Assembly: GCA_001632425.1 (NCBI GenBank) | Contig: KV425574.1 | Location: 12,918 to 76,917 of the forward strand | Length of the DNA: 64,000 bases | Source of the DNA: Neolentinus lepideus HHB14362 ss-1 | Taxonomy: Eukaryota > Basidiomycota > Agaricomycetes > Gloeophyllales > Gloeophyllaceae | Direction of reading: 5' to 3' | In this document: piece after piece, positions 1-12,513 of the stretch | Layout: each line of letters begins with the position of its first letter | Position numbering within the stretch: position 1 is the stretch's first letter | Made by a program: the position numbers and the translations under genes | The notes under the pieces: model-generated | Seen by the model: only the letters and a program-made list of their open reading frames with translations | What the model was told of the DNA's origin: nothing | Database searches by the model: none

Positions 1-1406
1 ATTACTGGGTATTGCATAAGGGTTTGTTAAAATATTAGACATGTAATACATTATTATTACAGAACCGGCTGGTGTTTATCGATTTATCAACAGATCGAGA
101 CTTAGATGGTAAACTCACACAACTGATGACATTATCCTCGTAGACTTTGTCATTTTTCATCCTAGTGATCAAGGTTGTGGCATCCAAATCCTTAGCAGCT
201 CGTTCGAAGCAGCCTCTAAGTATCATGTCAATGTCTTCTTCAGAAGGGAATGCATTGGCTATAGCAAGATTGACCCGAACGATCTTATGAGCATGTTTGA
301 GAATTGACTTTGAGCTCGGTGTCTGTTGACCGAATGTCACCTTCTTAGACTGAGCAGGTCTCCGGTTCGGGGGGGTGCTGGGAGGCTCACTCTGGTCATC
401 TTGTGTACGTAAAGGAGATGAGCTGGAAGGCGGAAGAGAGGAAGGGGGGAGACTTGAATTGACACTGTGGTGCATCGGGGTCACAACATTGTGTTGCGTT
501 CAAACCAGCTGGACCCGTTTCTTTGGCAGTTTGGATATGACTGTCTGTGAGGGAGACACAGTGAACTTCACAAGGGAATTGATTGGGAATCAGCCATTGG
601 GCAGAGTTCGAAAGCATAGCTCTCACCGTTGGTGCGTCGCGTCCCCCTTTGTGTCTACTGGCATCGACATTCTGTGCATCAAGTCTTTTACTGCCATTTC
701 CTGTAAATCCTTGTCAGACCACTCTGCTATGCAATGGAATCAAAAATATACTAGACCTTCGTGTCGAGCTCGCTTGGGGCTATGACTCGGAACTTCATCC
801 AGATCAAGCTCGAAGTCCATATCATCAAACTGCCTTATTCTGGACGTCTTTGCACCTGAAGTTGCATTGACCGGTTCTTCGGACTCTTCGGCAGCATCCC
901 AATCATCAAGGATCTCTCGGATCTCTTCCTTGTCCAACTCACCCAATGGCCTACCAGTCATTTTCTCGATCTCTTTGATCTGCTCCTCGGTCAACTCTTC
1001 TGTGGCCACTTTCTCTGATTCAGAGGGACCCGTTGACTTTGATATCTCTTGCAGCATTGCCTGCTGTGCTTGCCACTCCTGTTCTCGCTCCTCAGCTTCA
1101 CGCGCTTCATCACGCTGTAAACGGTTCCTAGCTATAAAACACAAGTGGTATGTTGAATAGCCTGATCATCAGCTGTTGTATGGATCACTGACTTGCTTCT
1201 TGCAGTTCTTTCAGCTTTGATTTCTGTTGAGATTGTTCTTGCCGCTGTTTAGTGTACGTGTGGCCAAAGTCCGCTTGCGCTGTCTGTGTGGCAGGGCGTG
1301 GCTTCCTGGTTGGTTGACCTCCACTGCAGCCCATGGTCTGTGAATGCATTTGCTGAGGTGTTGGACTCTGGGGAAGAGCGGGAAGGCATCGTCGAGACTG
1401 AGACAT
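1..1406 (-). CDS. Partial gene of uncertain family (possible DUF6532-like C-terminus), runs off the left edge
   Basis: At least three exons can be followed on the minus strand. Exon 1 runs about 1406-1193 from an ATG with residues MSQSRRC. Exon 2 is 1131-752: its acceptor TATAG restores a Q-rich, E-rich stretch (LQRDEAREAEEREQEW) and an acidic helical segment. Exon 3 is 700-627, ending at a GTGAGA donor. The next joins, between 626 and 484, could not be fixed with confidence. A further coding block at 484-35 has a Ser/Pro-rich leader followed by helices containing the words AIANAFPSEEDID. That block reminds me of the DUF6532 proteins common near mobile DNA in Agaricomycetes, but this is recall, not a search. 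An upstream in-frame ATG at 1445 is an alternative start. The gene lies beside the Plavaka element. The stop codon near 35 may be another intron rather than the true end. Confidence 0.4.
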
Positions 1407-2453
1407 GAGTGTGGCAAAGAGTAATTGGATGTGGTGAGGAAACAAGGTGTGTTGTGCTGCTGATAGGCCCCGTTGGCTTCTGACCCCAGAAAACGCGACT
1501 TAGGGCAATTCCGCGCATTTCGTGGGAACAGTGACTTAGCGACTCAATAGCGCACTGTCGGTAATCTGCACACTAGCGACCCTACACACCAGTGACAAGG
1601 CTCTCGGCTCCTCAGCGGACTTAGGACGGCTCCTCAGTAGCTCAGACGCCAGGCGTCATTCAGTCGAGTCATCGGCATTTCGGCATGCATCGGCTGGCAT
1701 TCTTATTGTGGTCCAAACCAAGGTGGTGTCTCAGGGTGCCTTTCCATATGGTGTACAGCCCACCGTCACCTCAGATCAGCGCAAGTTCTATTGGCGCAAC
1801 TTTCCTTATGTGTGCAGTGTGCATCGACACATGGCGCGACCACGGCTATCACGACACCAACACACCACAGAGCGGCCCTGCCCTTTATCCCTCTTTCGGC
1901 AGCATCGCGCTAGCATCGGCAGCATAGCCCGCCCCCAGATCATCGAAGAGGCGCGCCCTAACGCAAAGTCAAGACGTACCCGACTGGCTCCCATCCACAG
2001 AGAGGCGCGCGTGTTAGAGTTGGTCACGCAGGTTATTGGTCGCAGGGCGCATGTGGATTAGGAGCAAGGCAGTACAGGTCGTATGAATGTGAGGCTGAGC
2101 AGAGGCACAATTCAAGGTAGTAGGTAGATAGGATCGGACACGGAGTAGTCGTTCTTATGTATTTAAGCCATTACTTTACTGTCTGTACAACAAGTGATCT
2201 TCACCACACACTTCAGATCTCAGTCTTGCATCAGAGCTTTCTTTCTAAGTCCGTCTTGCGACTCGCGTTTAGGTACTCTTGCGTACCTCCGACTTCACCC
2301 AGAGATAGCAACAGAGTACACCAGCGTAGCGTCGCTGTTCGTAAGTCACCCCTTATACGTTCCCTTCTCCAAGATAGCCCCGTGCGCTGTAGCGTAGTGC
2401 TAATCAGAGTCGATATATGTCCGAGTTAGAGATAGCGACTATCAGCAGCGCTC
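1407..2453. other. Non-coding DNA between the partial gene and the Plavaka element
   Basis: No convincing gene is visible. The stretch has scattered AGCGACT words (around 1534 and 2434) and CACTGT/CACACTAG words near 1553-1575. These could belong to an outer end of the CACTA element, but no matching outer inverted repeat was found on the right side. Confidence 0.4.
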
Positions 2454-5400
2454 CACTATAGAGCGTCGAAGACCGCATAGCGCCGAACAGGAGGACTATC
2501 ATACAGTGCCCATACAGCACCGTGCATATAGCGCTACATAGCGCATAGTGTCGCCTTAACGCTACAGACTGCCGCCGAGTAGCGACTTGGTGCCAACCTT
2601 CCTTTAGCCCCACCTATACGTCTCACCTTCACCCATCCCCTCCGAACTATCTTACCCTTCGCTACCCCGGGCCTCGCAGCCATCTGACACCAAGGGCTTT
2701 GGTGTTTTTGCTTTGTGGTTGTGTCTACACTTTAGGTCTCTTTTCCGTGGGTTTTGTCGTGTGTTTGTGCGTATCACCACACGCATAAGCGATGCACGAC
2801 CATGGCTCTTTATATGGTAAGATCTTGGCCACAGTTTGTGGTACAAAGCACAGCCACATTCATTGTCCGGTACATAGCTTCTCTTGTTTGATTTGTGTCT
2901 GACTCAGATAAAGTGAACGCTTTGCAAGAACATGTCCCATTATCCTCCTACTCTATTCTTCACTGTTATGTGTTCATTCAAGTAGACTAGTGCAATATAT
3001 TTCTGGTCAGTCTTATACTGGCACGCTTCTGCAAGTGTGACATAAATTCGGAACATGAGATGGTGTTGCCACATTCTCTCACTGCTATATTCCTGTGTCC
3101 TCTCTCTCATACCTTTAGCTACTATGTCACAGTCTACCTGGTGCTGCAAGTCGTGCTCGACATCCTACAAGCGCAAGGGTGATCTCGTCCAGCACCAAAA
3201 TCAAGCTGCGGGATGCAAATGGGTTCTTGAAGACCGTCGGACCCGTCCATCTGTAGAGATACCAGACTATGCCACACTGGATGAACTTGAAGAGGACCCA
3301 CCTTACCTTCATTCAGCACCGGCTGCATGTGATATGGACAATGTTGACATGCATATGGCTGACTTTCCATCTGACGATGCCATGCATGACTCAATGCAAG
3401 CCCCGGGCATGATTGGCGATGCCACAGAACCTAATACAACCCAAGAGGATGAACGTGCTGCAGCTCAGGAATCATTGCAAGAGAATCCACTCATTACGGA
3501 GGTCTTCCCGAACACGGGATGCATTTTATATTATGATACAACTGTTCATGCGGCATACACCAAAGAACTCACGTCAGATAACCCTTATTATCCATTCGAG
3601 AATCGTCTGGACTGGGAGGTAGCTCAATGGGCAATCGAGGAGGGGCCAGGCCAAAGTGCATTTACAAGACTACTAAATATTGATGGGGTATGTTTCATAT
3701 CCTAGAGTGAAGAGATGCAAGTTCACACTTGCTTAGGTGCAGGAGAAGCTTGGCTTGTCCTACAAGGACTCTCATAGCCTGAACCAAATTATCGATCAAC
3801 TCCCAGCACTTGCTTCTTGGCAGAAGTCCATTATACAAGCTGATGGTGTGCCAGGAGAGCATGAACTCTACTTCTGTGATCCGATTGAATGCATCCGGGC
3901 CCTTTATGGAAATCTGGCATTCCTAGATCATATGAAGTTTGCACCTGAGCACCAGTTCACCGATTCCAAGAAGCTACACTGGATCATCAACGAGATGACT
4001 ACAGCAGACTGGATGTGGAAAGCCCAGGTACATTGTCACCAGCTAGTAATGCTTGTTATTTTGACTTGCTGACTATTTACAGGAAGCATTGCCCAATGGA
4101 AGCACAGTTGTTCCAGTAATACTGAGCTCTGATAAGACACAGCTCACCATATTCAATGGTGATGCAACCGCATATCCAGTCTATATCACAATCGGCCTGA
4201 TAAGTAGTGCAATACGATGGAAACCATCATATTGTGCACAAATGCTTCTCGGCTATCTTCCGACCTCTATGGATGATGGAGATCTTTCAGATGAAGATGC
4301 TCACTTAGCTCATTCACACCTATTCCATTGCAGCATGACAAAAATCATTGAGACTCTCAAGATTGCGGGTCAGGATGGGCTTAAGCTCACAAGTGCTGAT
4401 GGTGCAGTATGCCAGTGCTTTCCAATTGTCAGCTGCTATGTTGCGGACTACCCGGAACAATGCCTTGTAACATGTACATGGCAAAACCGTACGTGCCCAA
4501 AATGCCATGTGGTATGGGATGACCTTGGGTCTGGCATGTTAGGAGGGCGTAGAAAGCAAAAAGAGACACTTCGGACTTTGAAGCATGCAGAGAAGCTTGG
4601 ATCCGCACGCAAGGCACAAGAAGCTCTAAAGACAGATGGATTAAACTTCATTCCTCAACCCTTTTTCGTGGGCCTGCCATTCATGTGCATACATACGGCA
4701 ATAACATCTGATGTTCTTCACCAGCTATTCCAGGGACTTGAGGACCATCTGATAGAGTGGACAAGAATACTTATGGGAGATTCCGAGCTGGATGCCTGGT
4801 TCAAGCGCCTTCCTCCAATGCATGGAATGCGACATTTTACCGATGGTATAAGCAGGTTGACAAATGTCTCTGCCAAGGAACACAAAGAGATGTGCAAGCA
4901 ATTCCTTGGCTGCATCGTTAATTGTCTGGATATTCCAGCATCAGCAGTCAAGGCCTCCCGTGGCCTTCTAGACTTCATTCATCTTGCTCAGTACAAGAGT
5001 CACAGCATGGAGACTCTAGCGGAGCTTGAAGCTGCTCTGAAGAAATTTCACGAGAATAAGGAAATATTTATAAAAAGAGGTGGGCATACACGTGCATAAT
5101 GACTATAACTGCATAAAATAACTGAAGGTTACTGATCCTGTTATGGCCAGAGAACCACTTCAATCTCCCTAAACTCCATTCAGCAGAGCATTATCTGCAG
5201 TGCATCCGGCTCTTTGGTACTATGGATAACTACAACACTGAGACAACAGAGCGGTACCATATATACCTTGCAAAAGATGCGTATAGGGCAACAAACAAGA
5301 AAGATTACTTCGAGCAGATGACACAGTGGCTCGAACGGCAGGAGAAGATGAAGGCCTTTGCCATTGTCCTTCAATGGTGACAGGGTAAGATACCAAAGCC

Positions 5401-6373
5401 AAGGGCAACACGTCAGCATCGAGAACTAGCTCCTGGATTGCAGCCTCTCGCAAAAGCGCCGAGTGTGAGGAAGGTGACATTTGATCGGTTGGTTAATGAC
5501 CATGGCGCCACAGGCTTTGAATCTGCCCTCAAGACATTTATAGCTTCATACAAAGACCCTGCCAATCCAGGGCGTCGCGCACGCCGCAGTGATGACACTA
5601 TGTCTCTACCCTTCACAGCGGTCGATCTGTGGTATCGTGTCAAATTTGCTGTACCAGAGCTGCATGACGAGAGTGAACCACCAACACTGCATACTGCACA
5701 TGCAGAACCTCTCTGTCAGAATCAGAATGGTACTCTGCATGCACGGTTTGACACTGTATTAGTCAATGAGACTAGTGATTCGGAGGAGAGAGGTATGAAA
5801 GGTATGAATATACATCTATTGGTTGCTCTTCAACTCACAGCTGACTCGGATCATGTACAGGGAAACGGGTTGCACGACTACGGGCTATATTCAAAATACC
5901 AGAAGAAAGTGTACGTGAGACATTTGGCTCTGCTGTCAGGCCTCCCGGTCCCCTTGCATACATAGAGTGGTTCACACGAGCATGGGACAAAGACCCAAAC
6001 AACCTGATGTTCCGTGTGTCACAATGCAAGGGGCAGAATGGTAGGAAGGAGTCTGCCATTATCGAGCTCGACACTATCTTCCGGGAGTGTCACCTTCTCC
6101 CTAAATTCGAAGCCCGTGCCAATCGTGCTTGGACGTCTCTGAACGTGTTGGATAGGTGTGATCACTTCTTCATAAATGACTTTGCAGATCACCACTTGTA
6201 TCAGACTATCTGGTAGTGTCAGAATCAATATAATGCCTCATATAATTCATCTTCTACACGGGTTGACTTGCGAGAATAAGATCCAGCTATAGAGGCTATG
6301 AACAGGTATCAGATAGTGATTACAGCCATGGACACTATGGAATAAGGCCTTGGCTATGGAACTCTCTATAGTG
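2454..6373 (+). mobile_element. Plavaka (CACTA-superfamily) DNA transposon, candidate limits
   Basis: The element is defined by its transposase plus a candidate 10-bp terminal inverted repeat: CACTATAGAG at 2454-2463 and its exact reverse complement CTCTATAGTG at 6364-6373. Both ends lie in DNA dense with short subterminal words. CATAGCGC/TATAGCGC words occur between 2484 and 2552 on the left. The reverse orientation, GCGCTATG/GCTATAG, occurs between 6285 and 6500 on the right. That arrangement is typical of CACTA elements. The three bases outside the repeat differ (CTC left, TTG right), so a 3-bp target duplication is not supported. The true ends may lie a little further out, in the remaining subterminal repeats. 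Confidence 0.6.
3124..6216 (+). pseudogene. Plavaka transposase with an in-frame stop
   Basis: Five exons: 3124-3687, 3737-4027, 4083-5079, 5151-5792 and 5861-6216, about 664 residues if the internal stop is ignored. The N-terminus has a C2H2-like zinc finger (CCKSC near residue 8, then H and C). The core carries the Plavaka hallmarks: a PVILSSDKTQLTIF segment with the D-K-T of the catalytic fold, a CPKC pair, and then PKLHSAEHY and the NYNTETTERYH segment. The C-terminus has LAYIEWFTRAWD. The frame is broken once, by TGA at 5378-5380 just after the LERQEKMKAF region. The same frame then continues open for more than 130 codons, so this is a point mutation, not a missed intron (no splice pair fits). 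The copy is therefore probably non-autonomous. Upstream ATG 3055 is also in frame, but 3124 starts directly before the zinc finger. Confidence 0.85.
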
Positions 6374-7009
6374 TTGCAATGCGCTATGGCATGCTAGTGT
6401 ACCGACTGATGTGCTATACGATGCTATAGGAGTGTCTGCCACGGTATGAGGCGCTATACAATCTGCTTCGATGCTATAGGAGCTATGGTGACTCTCTATG
6501 GCCCGGTAGAATGGCAGTGCACTATCAAGTGCTCGATGTCATCCTGCCGAGCTATATCGCAAACAGTTTTTTCTGATGAAACCGGTTAATTTCAAGCATT
6601 CCCATTGAGATAGATTACTTACAACCTTCCGGACTAGTTGCTCAACTTCCGTTAACTGCAGGCTTCGCTAAGGTCACAGTATGTCAGTGTTCCCACCATG
6701 GTAAATAAGCGGAGCGTGATGGGGAAGTGACAGTTTCCAAGACCAGCACTTAGCATAAGCCTGCGAATTTGGCGGACAGGCCAGCAGTTAACCGGGGAGC
6801 CGAACGGGCGCTAAGTAAACCACACACCATAGATTAATTGTCCCTACCCTGATCTAACCCTTCAAATTCAGCTTCAAAGTTGACCACTGGTGGTGGTAGA
6901 AAATTGAATCCGCCCTGTATTCTGTTACCAAGCAGTAAGCACCCGTATAAAATTACAAACCATATTGCTCTTTGTAATAGTATGATATATAACCTCTAAC
7001 CACGCCATG
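6374..7009. other. Right subterminal repeats and spacer
   Basis: The first 150 bases continue the GCTATAG/GCGCTATA repeat field of the Plavaka element. The rest is unique-looking DNA with no gene that I can support. It ends close to the stop codon of the VHS-GAT gene. Confidence 0.4.
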
Positions 7010-10000
7010 CTACCGCACCGCCACACCATTAATCAGAGCCGCCTGGCCTTCCCTCAACCGCTGTTCCGTCCGCTCTGCAGCTGCGTCGTATACATAATGC
7101 ACTGGTTGATGCCACGGTCCCGTCTTATCCACACTATCCGTATCCGAACCAATGTCCTCAGAGGAGCCGTTGACCCGGTCGCGGTGTTCTATGAATATGT
7201 CGTCCGGGTCAAAACGCGCTAGGTACACGCGTTCAGTGTTACGGTGAGCAAACAGTCGGGTGCTGAAGAGACTTACTGCTGCTAGTATCACCATCAACTT
7301 GCTTCCGCTTCCCCAGCGCCTTCGCGCTTGGCTTGACCGGGGTAATGCACTCGTCCGTGGTCGAGCTGTCCCTGCTGCTCCGTCTTCCGTGATCCACTGC
7401 CACGCCCAGCCCATTCTGCGCCTCCGACCCTCTTCTCCCAAAAGCACCAACACCTGTCAGTGATTGCCGCTCCCACGACGGTGTTCTGCTCCTCGTCAAA
7501 TTCTGCGTGGGGGATCTTGGTCCATGAGGTGCGGAACGCGGCGGTGCTAGAGAGCCGAGATGCGGGGAGGAGTGATCGGGGTCAAAGGATATCATCGACC
7601 CGCGGTGGGCGTGATTCGATAGGCCGTGGGTTTGCGTCGAGGGTGGTGACGGCGATGGTGATGGTGACGGCGATGGACTCCGAGACGATGAGCCGCCTGC
7701 TGCGAATTTTGGTCCCGAGAGGTACATGGAGCCGTCCTCGTCCAAATGTAGTTTCTTTACAATACAATGAGTCAACCACCTCATCTTGGAATCCATTCTT
7801 GAATGAATGAATATTCACCGTCCGATCCATCCTCACCTCCCGTCGACTCCTCTCCTCTGCCTGCCTCTCCATGCCTACCCTCTCCAGATCTTCGTACAAC
7901 CTCAGCGCCTCCTGCAACTCCGCGTTCGCCTCCAGAAGCGCTGCTAGGAGCTGCTCCTCAGGCGTGCCCCCGCCCGCGCGCTCCGCCCCAGCTGAGGCCC
8001 ACGGTATTTGAGCGTAGATGAGCTCCTGCGAGGCGCGGCATTTGAAATAAAATTCCTGCCAAGGTCAAGCATGTCAATCTACGTTGGCAGTGCAGTGTGG
8101 GGGGAGTTGAAAACAATACGAGGGAGAAGATGGCTTACGCGGATCACATCCTTGTTCTTCAAATCCTCCGGCTTTGCAAACGCCAAACTCTCACTCAGGA
8201 GCGCCGCGTTCCCCCGCCCGACCTTGCACTCCTGAAACAGTCGTCGCATGTCTTCTTCTGGTGGGATAACCTTGTTGCGCGACGAGTGTTTTCTTGATTC
8301 TCTCTGTCCACCATGAACCAACATCAGTTCGCACCCACATCCGTGTGGTATGTAACGATGGAAGAGACGTACCAAAGTTTGTGTGGGATGAGGTGGCGGG
8401 TCGAGATCGATTGGCGGGGACTGGATAATCGAGAACTGTGAATGCCGCCGTGACGTCGGTGGGTTGAACATCGCGTCGTCTTCATCAAATGGTATGCCCT
8501 GCAGCGACACAATTAACACAGAGTCTAAGAATTTGATAAGAGTAATACAGACCTCCTCAGGCTTCTCGGGCGCCTTCAACTTGCGCCATAAAGCACGGAA
8601 CCCATCTTTATCTGTCTTGTCCTTGCCACCTGCAAATCAAGTGATGTGCGTTAGCCAAGAGGTTTGTCCGACCCTTTATCAGATTATATTGAGGCTGCTG
8701 TGCGCCTTTGCCACCATTCAAGGCGCAGCTCGGATAGAACTAGGGCAGACATAGAAGAGGGACCGGGAACAAGTAAAAGATGGCAAGTGAAAGTGGCTGA
8801 AGACTCACCTTGGGCCATCCATGCCGCGGCGCCGACGATGTCCACTAGCCTTTCTCTTACAACAGGAGCTGTCCGAGGCGACGTACACACGTCATCCAAG
8901 GTGTCCAAAAACTTCCGTGAGGAGCACTGCGCGATGAAGAGCGGGGAGCAGTTGCGCAGCATGATTGCCCAGAGCTGTCAGTGTGATATGATGAATAAGT
9001 GAAGAACAAAAAATTAGTACAGCAGCCGGATTTCAGGACAGCGGAGGGGCTTACGCGGGCAGCTGATAATTGAGCTTGGGGTTCGGCGTATCTAAGATGG
9101 TGATGCATGTGTCAGTTCAGAAAGAGTTATATGTAGCGCAAAGATGAATCAGTAGGAGGGGCTGGAATAAGAGAGCAGCGAAATATGGAGCGTGGCCAAA
9201 GGGATAGCGCGCAAAAGTGGGACATGGGAACGCAGATAGGAAAGAATAATGAGACAAAGACACGCACTTGAACTCCCTTCGTAACGCCTTGGCAGCCTCC
9301 TTTGCGTTCGCTTCGTTCGCGGACGCTTTCTCGCACGCATCAAGGACGTACGACCAGTCTTCAGAGCCAGTGGCGGTGAGCCAGCCTACAGGACACAGCG
9401 TCGCAAACGGATATTCGAATGGGGTGTATAATGTGAGATGAAAGCGGGCAGATGAGTTGAGTAGAAGAAGGACGAGAACGATGAAGGACGTACCGATCAT
9501 TCTGGTCAACTCACTCCCTTCATCGTCCCTCCTATGCCTTTCCCTCGACCGCTCTTTATCCTTATCCCGGTCCTTCACGCCCGCGATATCCCAGAAGCCT
9601 CTCTTCTCCTTCTTCGCCTCCCCCCTCTCTTCCCTGACGCCCTCCGACTGACTCGACAGGTCATCATTATGCCCCTCGGGATGTGGGTGGGGATCAAGGG
9701 CTTTCAGAATCCCCATCACCGCCCCACCGCCATTCCCAGAGCCCGGGGGCTTCTTCCTGGTCATCGTCGCTTCGTTTCTGGGAGGCGAGCGATTCCGCGT
9801 CTGGGGCGTGTGTGACGAGACGAGCGAGGCCAGAGAGGACGATCGCGAGTCGCTCGTCTGTTGAGGGCGAGAGTGGTGCCCGTGACCATGTGCGGTGGGT
9901 GATGAGTTCTCGCTGAACCGATGTACGACCTCCCACGGCTCGTCGCCGGTCGATCGTCGGCCGTTGTGATTGGCATGGAGAGGAGGTGACTGGGCATATT

Positions 10001-10188
10001 GAGCGTGTTCCTAATGATCGCAGTAGCAAAATATGGGACACGAATTATTAGACCGAGGCCTGTGTACTAAAGGACAAGCGTACCTCTGCGATCGGCGATT
10101 GGGCATTGACGGGAAAGGCAGTGATGTCGCGGGAGTTGGGTTGTCTGGGTGCTTTTGGCTGCTTGTCCCTGCTAAATAGTTTCTTCAT
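7010..10188 (-). CDS. VHS and GAT domain protein, Lsb5-like endocytic/trafficking adaptor
   Basis: Eleven exons: 10188-10084, 10010-9494, 9385-9268, 9091-9055, 8974-8809, 8629-8553, 8498-8373, 8303-8139, 8055-7819, 7754-7277 and 7218-7010, giving 744 residues. After a disordered Ser/His-rich N-terminal part comes a VHS domain: DWSYVLDACEKAS, then AKEAAKALRREFKY, LWAIMLRNCSPLF and FLDTLDDV. A GAT three-helix domain follows (EDMRRLFQECKVGRG, LLSESLAF, EEQLLAALLEANAEL). The C-terminal tail is Ser/Pro rich and ends in a conserved-looking RFDPDDIFIEH acidic motif. VHS-GAT proteins bind ubiquitin and cargo at endosomes and the cortex; yeast Lsb5 links to the actin regulator Las17. The start is the first in-frame ATG of a short Lys-rich exon (MKKLFSRDKQ). 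The N-terminal low-complexity region of over 120 residues before VHS is longer than in yeast Lsb5. The family call is strong; orthology to Lsb5 is inferred. Confidence 0.87.
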
Positions 10189-10369
10189 TGGAGGGGTATG
10201 ACTGAAAGGGTAGAGTATCGTGTGAGGAGAGGAGGGCAATGGCAGTAGACGTTGCGCGGTGGCGGCAATTCACCATGGCGGTGTCGCTGCCACGTGACCC
10301 ACTCATATACGCGCCCACATCAAAATGTCACAGCTCTGTCACAGCACTTCCACTGTCACGTCTTTATTG

Positions 10370-12513
10370 CTACTCTATCCCCAACACAACGGGGCATCTC
10401 CCTGTCGTCTGTCGTTCTCCGAATATTACCTCTACTGCCGCCAACAGTGCGGGCACCGTAAATTCAAACGTCGCCAGCACTGGCACGTCTCTCAAGTCTA
10501 CCCCCTCCTGCCGCGCCCCCATCACATCATACGGTCCGCATGTCGACACCACTACCATCGGCACGCTTACCACTTTTTCTCTCAGACGCTTGAGGTACTC
10601 CAGCTGCCACCTACTCGTATTCGCATTCCGCGTCGCGAAAATCACTGCCTTCGCCTCGCCCAACTTCTCAGGAAGTTCTCCTGATACGGCGTAAACGACG
10701 TGATCCGCCTTGGCACGGCTCGAAACAGCTTGGGCGAACGCGAGGTACGACGGCCCCGCAGTATTCCTCACACGCCCGCTCCCATCGCGTAGCACCCCAT
10801 CCGCGTCGTCCACCGCGAGGTTGATGCTCTCTGCTTGCGGTGTAAACACATACACAAGCTCCTCGTGCTTGAAAGGCAATACCCCTGGGGCCTCGGAGAG
10901 TGCCGCCGTACTTGCCCTATACGCCCTGTGGCTGAGCTGGCTGAGCTCAGTATTCTCTGTGTTCAACTTCCTCCACTCCTCCTTCGCACTATCCAGCACC
11001 TCTGCGCTACCCAACACCTCCTCCCAGCTTCCCGCAAACCTCTCCTTCATCCTCCGCACTCTCTCCCCTCCCCTCTTCAGCTCCTCTACGCTCAACCTGC
11101 CCTCCCTCACTGCCTCATATGTCTTTTCCACCGCGCCGACCTGTCTCTCCAACGTATGGCATATCATCACCACGTCCGCGCCTGCCTCCAACGCCATTAC
11201 CGCACCATTGTCTATCCCGTACTCGGCAGCGACGGCCGCCATCTCGAGACAGTCTGTCACTATAACGCCGGAATAGCCGAGATTGGAGCGGAGTAGATCG
11301 GTGGTGATTGAGCGGGAGAGGGACGCAGGGGTAGCGGTGCCCGTGAGCTGCGGAAGGGCCATGTGACCGGTCATAATTGACGCAACATCTGGAATGAGCG
11401 AGGTAAAGGGAACGAGCTCTGTAGCGGAGAGGCTTTCGAGTGATTTCGAGATCACCGGGAGCGCGAGGTGCGAGTCGACGTGCGTATCCCCGTGGCCCGG
11501 AAAATGTTTCAGCGAGGATGCGACTCGCGCTTTGGTGAATCCTCGCGACACCGCTCCAGCGTATTTCGCCACTTCCTTCGGGTCTGTTTCGATATCAGCA
11601 ACCATCCTTCACCACTCAATACGGGCACTGAGGCTTTTTACCATCGCCGAACGATCGCACACCTATTCAATCAACTGGCTCAGCAATTGTCGGCATCAGG
11701 GGTGAGGTAGCCACGAACCGATAACAGGATTCCGTGCCTCCGAGTTCACATCACAAACAGGTGCATACGTCCAATTGATACCTGCGAGGCGGAGCTCACG
11801 ACCGGACGCGAACGCTACTTGCTCAGCGAGTTCTGATGATGCGGTAGCTGCTATAGTCATCGCTCCGGGACTGCATTTGAAGCGACATGGTGAATAAACG
11901 AAGTGAGTGGGGTCGGGAGACGGAGCGAAAGGGAGTAGGGACGGACAATTGCGTGCCCGCTTCGGGCTTGCTGAATGCTGATACCAGACCTGAGGACAGA
12001 TCCGGATTGGTTCGTTCCAATGCATTTGTTTGATGTGAGGAGAAGGGAGGGATGGGCGCACCCCGACTCACCATTCTCCTGATCTGTGCCGATCATGAGC
12101 GGCCTCTCGTGCCCTGCGTCCTTCGCAATCTGCTGAAGCTTCAAAGTCAGGGATCGGACTTGCTCGAAGCCTGCGCGGTCATTCCATGTAAGTTGCTGGT
12201 TGAGGAAGGCATGGGGTGCCGTGCATACTTTGGACATTGCGTTTCATTAGGATAATATTCCTACACGTATGTGGAGTACAGAATGTATGAGCTACCTCCC
12301 AGGAGCTAGAGAGCTTGCTAAGAGAAATGATACCATACCCGACGTAATACTCCCTAATCAACCTCTCCACATCTTCACTAACATCGTACCCATGGAATCC
12401 AAATACAAAATGCTGGCCCATTCAATGCCACTATCAGATCCTTCTGGATCTTATTAATGAAGACCTACCTGTCCGATCTCCCTGCATATTTGCTGGTCTA
12501 GCTTGAGAGCCAT
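10370..12513 (-). CDS. Glycoside hydrolase family 3, beta-N-acetylhexosaminidase-like
   Basis: Eight exons: 12513-12469, 12412-12339, 12260-12229, 12170-12072, 11989-11947, 11870-11719, 11662-11642 and 11583-10370, encoding 559 residues. The N-terminal (alpha/beta)8 barrel shows GTDQENG, WTYAPVCDVN, the NagZ-type signature KHFPGHGDTHVDSH (residues 181-194, with the acid/base Asp-His pair) and GVIVTDCLEM, where Asp266 is the expected nucleophile. A C-terminal domain of about 200 residues follows, as in fungal GH3 members. The enzyme should remove terminal N-acetylglucosamine from chitin or peptidoglycan fragments. The first residues (MALKLDQQICREIGQ) are not a signal peptide, so a cytosolic role in amino-sugar salvage is more likely than secretion. 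Exon 7 is only 21 nt and encodes part of the VRSFGDDPKEVA segment. Confidence 0.87.

Noticed and set aside
5370..5412. A possible tiny intron removing the TGA of the Plavaka transposase
   Set aside because: The only GT...AG pairs nearby would give an intron under 30 nt and break the following frame.
1553..6696. CACTG-type outer inverted repeat of the Plavaka element (1553 versus 6692)
   Set aside because: After the first five bases the two ends no longer match well, and the flanking three bases differ.
10710..11296. Long open frames on the plus strand opposite the GH3 gene
   Set aside because: They are antisense shadows of exon 8, which has clear GH3 motifs and consistent splicing.
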